Translations under genes and position numbers: made by a program
Origin: Phocaeicola plebeius
GTDB taxonomy: Bacteria; Bacteroidota; Bacteroidia; Bacteroidales; Bacteroidaceae
Assembly: GCF_003437535.1 (NCBI RefSeq)
Contig: NZ_QSQT01000018.1
Coordinates: 1-64,000 of the forward strand
Length of the DNA stretch: 64,000 bases
Direction: 5' to 3'
Notes under the pieces: model-generated
Seen by the model: only the letters and a program-made list of their open reading frames with translations
Databases searched by the model: none
Told to the model about the DNA's origin: nothing
Shown here: in pieces, positions 60,799 through 64,000 of the stretch
Layout: every line of letters begins with the position of its first letter
Numbering within the stretch: the first letter of the stretch is position 1

Positions 60799-61722
60799 TT
60801 ATAATTTTATTCCGTTGTTTTTTCCTTTCTTTTCGTTTTCCCGCCATGCCTGCCTTTCGGCAAGCGTCTTTTGCAGATAGTCGTTCAGGTCCTTGCAGCC
60901 GCCGTACAGTCCGGAGCAATCCGTCACCTTTCCGCCGTACCGTGTACGCAGGGCTTCCAGCGTCCTCCGTCCGGCTTCATCATTGTCAAAGTGACATTGC
61001 AGCTTCCCGTAACCGTCCAGATGCCTGTATGCCTTCGTCAGGTTCGACACCGAGTTCAGCACGAGGTGGTCTTCACCGTTTCCAATTCCAAGCACACGTG
61101 CCGACAGATAGTCCATGAAACCCTCGTACAGGTTGCAGCTTGCCGAACCGTAAGCCAGCAGTGTCACATCCTTGGGCGGCAGGCATCCCTTGAAGAAGCG
61201 GTTGCGTATCTCATAGCCGCCACCTCCGTTACCGAATGCCACGGCAAAATACCGCTTCCCGTGTGTGGTGTAGTGTATCTCCCTGCATCCGCCGATGGCC
61301 ACCCCCGACGATATGCCCCTTTCCTGCATGTAGCAGAGCAGCGCCCGGTTCTGGAGCGGCATCAGCTCCACGTCCTCAAATGACGGCTCTACCGGCCGCC
61401 TCACTTCGCATGGGTGGTACACCTTCTTTTCCGGCAGCGGCATACCCGCCACTTCCGCCACATACCTTACCAGCGAGAGGAAATCGGCACAATGGATGAA
61501 CTCCCCGGCAAGGGCGAAGATATTGCCGCCCTTGCCCAGCCCGTAGTCATACCACAGGTTTCGCTCCATGTTCACCTTGAACGACGCCGTGCGTTCCTCC
61601 CTGTACGGAGCCTTGTACCACAGCGCGTTTGTCCTGCGCTGCACGGGCGAATGGCCCAGCCGTGCGAGGAACTCCTCAATCGGTATCCTCTTCATTCTGT
61701 CTATTTCCATTTCCGTACTCAT
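60799..61722 (-). CDS. traP: TraP-type primase with TOPRIM domain
   Basis: The 307-residue protein has an N-terminal CHC2-like domain (YKAPYREERTASFKVNMERN...YDYGLGKGGN) whose usual zinc Cys/His positions are replaced. A TOPRIM domain follows, with LYEGFMDYLSA (Glu) and CHFDNDEAGRRTLEAL (DxD). It probably primes DNA synthesis of transferred single strands. It overlaps the preceding gene by 4 nt. Confidence 0.87.
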   Translation of the reverse strand: MSTEMEIDRMKRIPIEEFLARLGHSPVQRRTNALWYKAPYREERTASFKVNMERNLWYDYGLGKGGNIFALAGEFIHCADFLSLVRYVAEVAGMPLPEKKVYHPCEVRRPVEPSFEDVELMPLQNRALLCYMQERGISSGVAIGGCREIHYTTHGKRYFAVAFGNGGGGYEIRNRFFKGCLPPKDVTLLAYGSASCNLYEGFMDYLSARVLGIGNGEDHLVLNSVSNLTKAYRHLDGYGKLQCHFDNDEAGRRTLEALRTRYGGKVTDCSGLYGGCKDLNDYLQKTLAERQAWRENEKKGKNNGIKL

Positions 61723-62612
61723 GGCTTCATCCCCCGTTTTATCATCCTGTTCTTATGAGGCTGGTCATACTGGAAACGGCTGTTCTCCTTCGAGAAGCGG
61801 ATAACCGTATCATTCATCACTCCTGTCGGTGTGGTAAACTGCTTCACCCGCAGCGGCTTGCCTTCATAGACCCGCTTTACCGTACCTGCATCGAATCTCT
61901 CACCGCAGGCCTTTTCCAGCAGATTCCCCAGCGTATATATGTTGCATCCGTTCCTGACCGCCTCCGGTATGGAGTCCGGTCTTGCACGTACCACGTCCGG
62001 ATACAGCTTTTCCGCCACGAGGCATATTTCCGGCGTGCGTCTGTCCGGCGGGATATGCAGGAACGACTGGAAACAGCCTTCTTCCATACCTGCCATATAG
62101 ACCTTTTCCGTTTTGATGTCCTCACGTACGCTGCGGTGCAGCAGGGCCGCATTCCCCGATGTCCTGACTGCCATCAGCGCAAGCTCTTCCGTCTGCAGGT
62201 GCACGGGTACATACTGCAGGCAGTGCCCGTCCTTCCCGACAAGAAAACCGGCAATCTCCCTGTCCATGACTTCCGGGCGGACAGTTGCCGCAAGATCCGT
62301 CATGTCCGTTCCTCCGGCGGAGTCCTTCAGGCATTCGAGTACCACGTCCGCAAAAGGCATGAATCCGATGATGGCGCAATGCCCGTAATCGAGGTCGGGA
62401 CTGGCGTTGAACGCTTCCCGGCACATCTCGCGTGTCTTCATTTCTTCCGGCACTATTCCCAGATTGTATCCCCATCCGCGCACCGCCTCCAGACAAAGCT
62501 GCGGGCTGCGGTATTCGTGCGGAACTTTATAGAAAGTCTCCGGCTTTTCCCGAACCTGGGCATGGTACTTCTCCGGTACATGCCATTCCTTTTTTATCGC
62601 TTCCTTCTTCAT
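61719..62612 (-). CDS. DUF4116-like repeat protein inserted between TraO and TraP
   Basis: The start at 62612 (MKKEAIKKEWHVPEKYH) lies 8 nt after traO; the longer frame overlaps traO. The 297-residue protein contains several degenerate units of the form (S/T)PELCLxAVRxxG: SPQLCLEAVRGWG, TEELALMAVRTSGNA and TPEICLVAEKLYPD. This resembles DUF4116-type helical repeats. It lies within the tra operon but is not part of the core TraA-TraQ set. The function is unknown. Confidence 0.7.
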   Translation of the reverse strand: MKKEAIKKEWHVPEKYHAQVREKPETFYKVPHEYRSPQLCLEAVRGWGYNLGIVPEEMKTREMCREAFNASPDLDYGHCAIIGFMPFADVVLECLKDSAGGTDMTDLAATVRPEVMDREIAGFLVGKDGHCLQYVPVHLQTEELALMAVRTSGNAALLHRSVREDIKTEKVYMAGMEEGCFQSFLHIPPDRRTPEICLVAEKLYPDVVRARPDSIPEAVRNGCNIYTLGNLLEKACGERFDAGTVKRVYEGKPLRVKQFTTPTGVMNDTVIRFSKENSRFQYDQPHKNRMIKRGMKP

Positions 62613-62620
62613 GATTGCCG

Positions 62621-63178
62621 TCAGTTGATGATGAACTTTATACCTATCCCGTACTCCGTGCGGCACACGCCCGTACTGCCGCCCCATAGGAAACGCTCCC
62701 TTACCGAAGCCGTCAGTGCGATGAAGTCCGCAAGATACAGCTCCATGTCCAGTGTGGCGGCGCAGCCATAGACGAAGCCGTCCCTGTTGTTCAGCCTTGC
62801 CCCGTCATACAGCGTCCTTTCTCCCCAGTTTACCGTCTCGTATCCGGCAAGGGCTGACGCCCCCGCATAGAAGAACACCGTCTTTTTCACATCCGACAGG
62901 AAGTTGTAGTAGAAACCGCCCTCCGCCGTGAACTGTGCCACGGGAACATTCACGCTCCTGTACGGATGATTGGTCTGCAGGTATTCCGCCCCGTACACCC
63001 ATTTGTTGCCGCCCCTTGCATAGCTCGACAGTGCGGCTCCCAGCCAGTATCCGTCCGCCCCGGTCATTCCGGCTTTCATCTCAATGCCACGCATCTTCGG
63101 CAGGCATCGCTGGGCTTCCGCCCGTCCTGCAAGAAGGACGGACAGAAGCATTGCTAAAAACACCGCCTTGCCTTTCAT
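62621..63178 (-). CDS. traO: TraO conjugal transfer outer-membrane protein
   Basis: The 185-residue protein has a signal peptide (MKGKAVFLAMLLSVLLAGRAEA). Beta-barrel-like strands follow (MKAGMTGADGYWLGAALSSYARGG, FTAEGGFYYNFLSD, TEYGIGIKFIIN). It overlaps traN by 4 nt. Sequence and order match TraO of Bacteroides conjugative transposons. Confidence 0.85.
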   Translation of the reverse strand: MKGKAVFLAMLLSVLLAGRAEAQRCLPKMRGIEMKAGMTGADGYWLGAALSSYARGGNKWVYGAEYLQTNHPYRSVNVPVAQFTAEGGFYYNFLSDVKKTVFFYAGASALAGYETVNWGERTLYDGARLNNRDGFVYGCAATLDMELYLADFIALTASVRERFLWGGSTGVCRTEYGIGIKFIIN

Positions 63179-64000
63179 CGTACACGCAGTTCGTTGATGG
63201 TTTCAGCCTGTACCAGGTCTTCGTTCTCCACGGTGAACGTCTGGTGACGCCCGCCGTTCTTCTTGTTCATTTCCACCACCAGCTGCTTGCCGTCGGGGAT
63301 GGTGAACTTCTGCAGGCAGAACACCGTGCGCTCGGACTTTTTCCCGGCCACACGCACCGCATAGTTGTACGCGCGGAGCGGAAACAGCACCTGTTCCTGG
63401 ATGGCGGTTCGTTTCGCCACCTTCTTGTCCACAATCTTGAACGTGATGTAGTCCACGTCAAACGGCACGTTGCTCTGGTTCTTAATCTCCGTGTGCAGGT
63501 ACAGCAGGTCGTTGTGGACATATATCCCTTTCAGCAGATACTGGATGCCGAAACGCTTGCAGCCGATGTGCTTCACCTTACGCTTGTTCTCCTTGTGCAG
63601 CGACTTCATGATGAGATGCACCAGCATGGGACTTTCGCTTCCCAGTTCCTTCAGATAAATTTCCTGCGCGTTGTTCGGGCGGTTCACCGTGCTGCCGTCA
63701 TGGATGAAGTCCTTCATCTCCACATTGAGCAGCAGCGGTTCATCGGCGTATTTCACGTTGAATGAATAATAGGACCCGTCCTCCGTGATGACGCTCATGT
63801 TCGTCTCCGTGCGGAAGTTCCTTACCGTCGCCTTCACGCGGATGACGTTCTCCGCACCGTCAGCCTTGCCCGCTATAAGGTTGGGAGAACCCAAGTCCAC
63901 ATAGCACACTGCCGAGGGAAACAGGATATGCACCGTCTTGTCATACGTGACCTCCAGACCGTGCGGCGGTATCATGCGGTCAAACATCAGTTTCCTGGTC
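63175..64000 (-). CDS. traN: TraN conjugal transfer protein (DUF4138), N terminus beyond window
   Basis: The frame stays open to the right edge. The internal ATG at 63987 is not taken as the start, because upstream codons (TRKLMFDRM) continue the family sequence. The visible part, about 275 residues, has VTYDKTVHILFPSAVCYVDLGS and YLHTEIKNQSNVPFDVDYITF, typical of TraN/DUF4138, a periplasmic or outer-membrane component of the mating channel. The signal peptide lies outside the window. Confidence 0.88.
   Translation of the reverse strand, partial: TRKLMFDRMIPPHGLEVTYDKTVHILFPSAVCYVDLGSPNLIAGKADGAENVIRVKATVRNFRTETNMSVITEDGSYYSFNVKYADEPLLLNVEMKDFIHDGSTVNRPNNAQEIYLKELGSESPMLVHLIMKSLHKENKRKVKHIGCKRFGIQYLLKGIYVHNDLLYLHTEIKNQSNVPFDVDYITFKIVDKKVAKRTAIQEQVLFPLRAYNYAVRVAGKKSERTVFCLQKFTIPDGKQLVVEMNKKNGGRHQTFTVENEDLVQAETINELRVR

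Larger units (their letters stand above)
49674..64000. mobile_element. integrative conjugative element (left part)
   Basis: The region begins at a tRNA-Ser attachment core and contains cargo genes, PcfK/PcfJ-like and DUF3873 genes, and the end of a Bacteroides tra operon running off the right edge. Composition is mosaic: the STAND and DUF262/HEPN genes are strongly AT-rich, the small-gene operon is intermediate, and the tra genes are GC-rich compared with the chromosome to the left. Integrase, mobilisation genes and the other attachment site are not in the window. Confidence 0.8.

Noticed and set aside
61629..62771. A 380-codon open frame on the plus strand
   Set aside because: It is antisense to traP, the DUF4116-like gene and traO, which form a tight operon with 4-8 nt junctions. 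Composition (Arg, Ser, His, Cys-rich) is typical of an antisense shadow in GC-rich DNA.

Overview
The window comes from a Bacteroidales chromosome, most likely Bacteroides or Phocaeicola. Support: SusC/SusD outer-membrane pairs with a rhamnogalacturonan lyase, type III glutamine synthetase, LL-diaminopimelate aminotransferase, class III fructose-1,6-bisphosphatase, fimbrillin-like lipoproteins, and many promoters with the Bacteroides -7 box TAnnTTTG (often GTACCTTTG or TATCTTTG). All identifications come from reading the sequence; no database search was run.

Layout. 1-141: an array of 15-bp palindromic units at an exact 22-bp period. 241-18654: mostly housekeeping genes (DUF368 lipid-carrier transporter, tpx, manC, thiD, fabD, a GH13 enzyme, an acyl-CoA ligase with a repeat-rich surface protein, a YitT/Crp pair, dapL, glnN, an AspT-type transporter, fbp). 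18807-33604: one long minus-strand polysaccharide utilisation operon, transcribed fimbrillin-like, fimbrillin-like, SusC, SusD, SusC, SusD, PL11 lyase, probably for rhamnogalacturonan-I. 34034-34136: a second 22-bp array, followed by two identical tRNA-Glu genes. 34508-41440: a three-gene envelope operon, queH, a MarR regulator with a four-domain sulfur-transfer oxidoreductase, a GNAT enzyme and tRNA-Ala. 41521-47449: a two-component system followed by mgtA and a porin-like gene. The mgtA promoter carries four 11-bp-phased direct repeats that look like the response regulator's binding site. 47456-49513: a GH20 hexosaminidase.

49674 to the right edge: an integrated element. Its left end shows the 3' end of a tRNA-Ser gene (core CCTGTCTCTCCGC) followed by a terminator but with no tRNA body upstream. 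The minus-strand genes at the right edge are a Bacteroides-type conjugation operon (TraN, TraO, an extra DUF4116-like protein, TraP, TraQ, lysozyme). The middle is a run of small genes with PcfK- and PcfJ-like proteins and DUF3873. Two AT-rich cargo modules are present: a 1024-residue metallophosphoesterase-STAND NTPase beside the attachment site, and a coupled DUF262/HEPN pair between the converging small-gene and tra operons. Both look like anti-phage or element-maintenance systems and are the best candidates for little-described biology here. A strongly structured non-coding stretch (53145-53346) and a perfect 25-bp inverted repeat (59694-59754) are the other unexplained element features.
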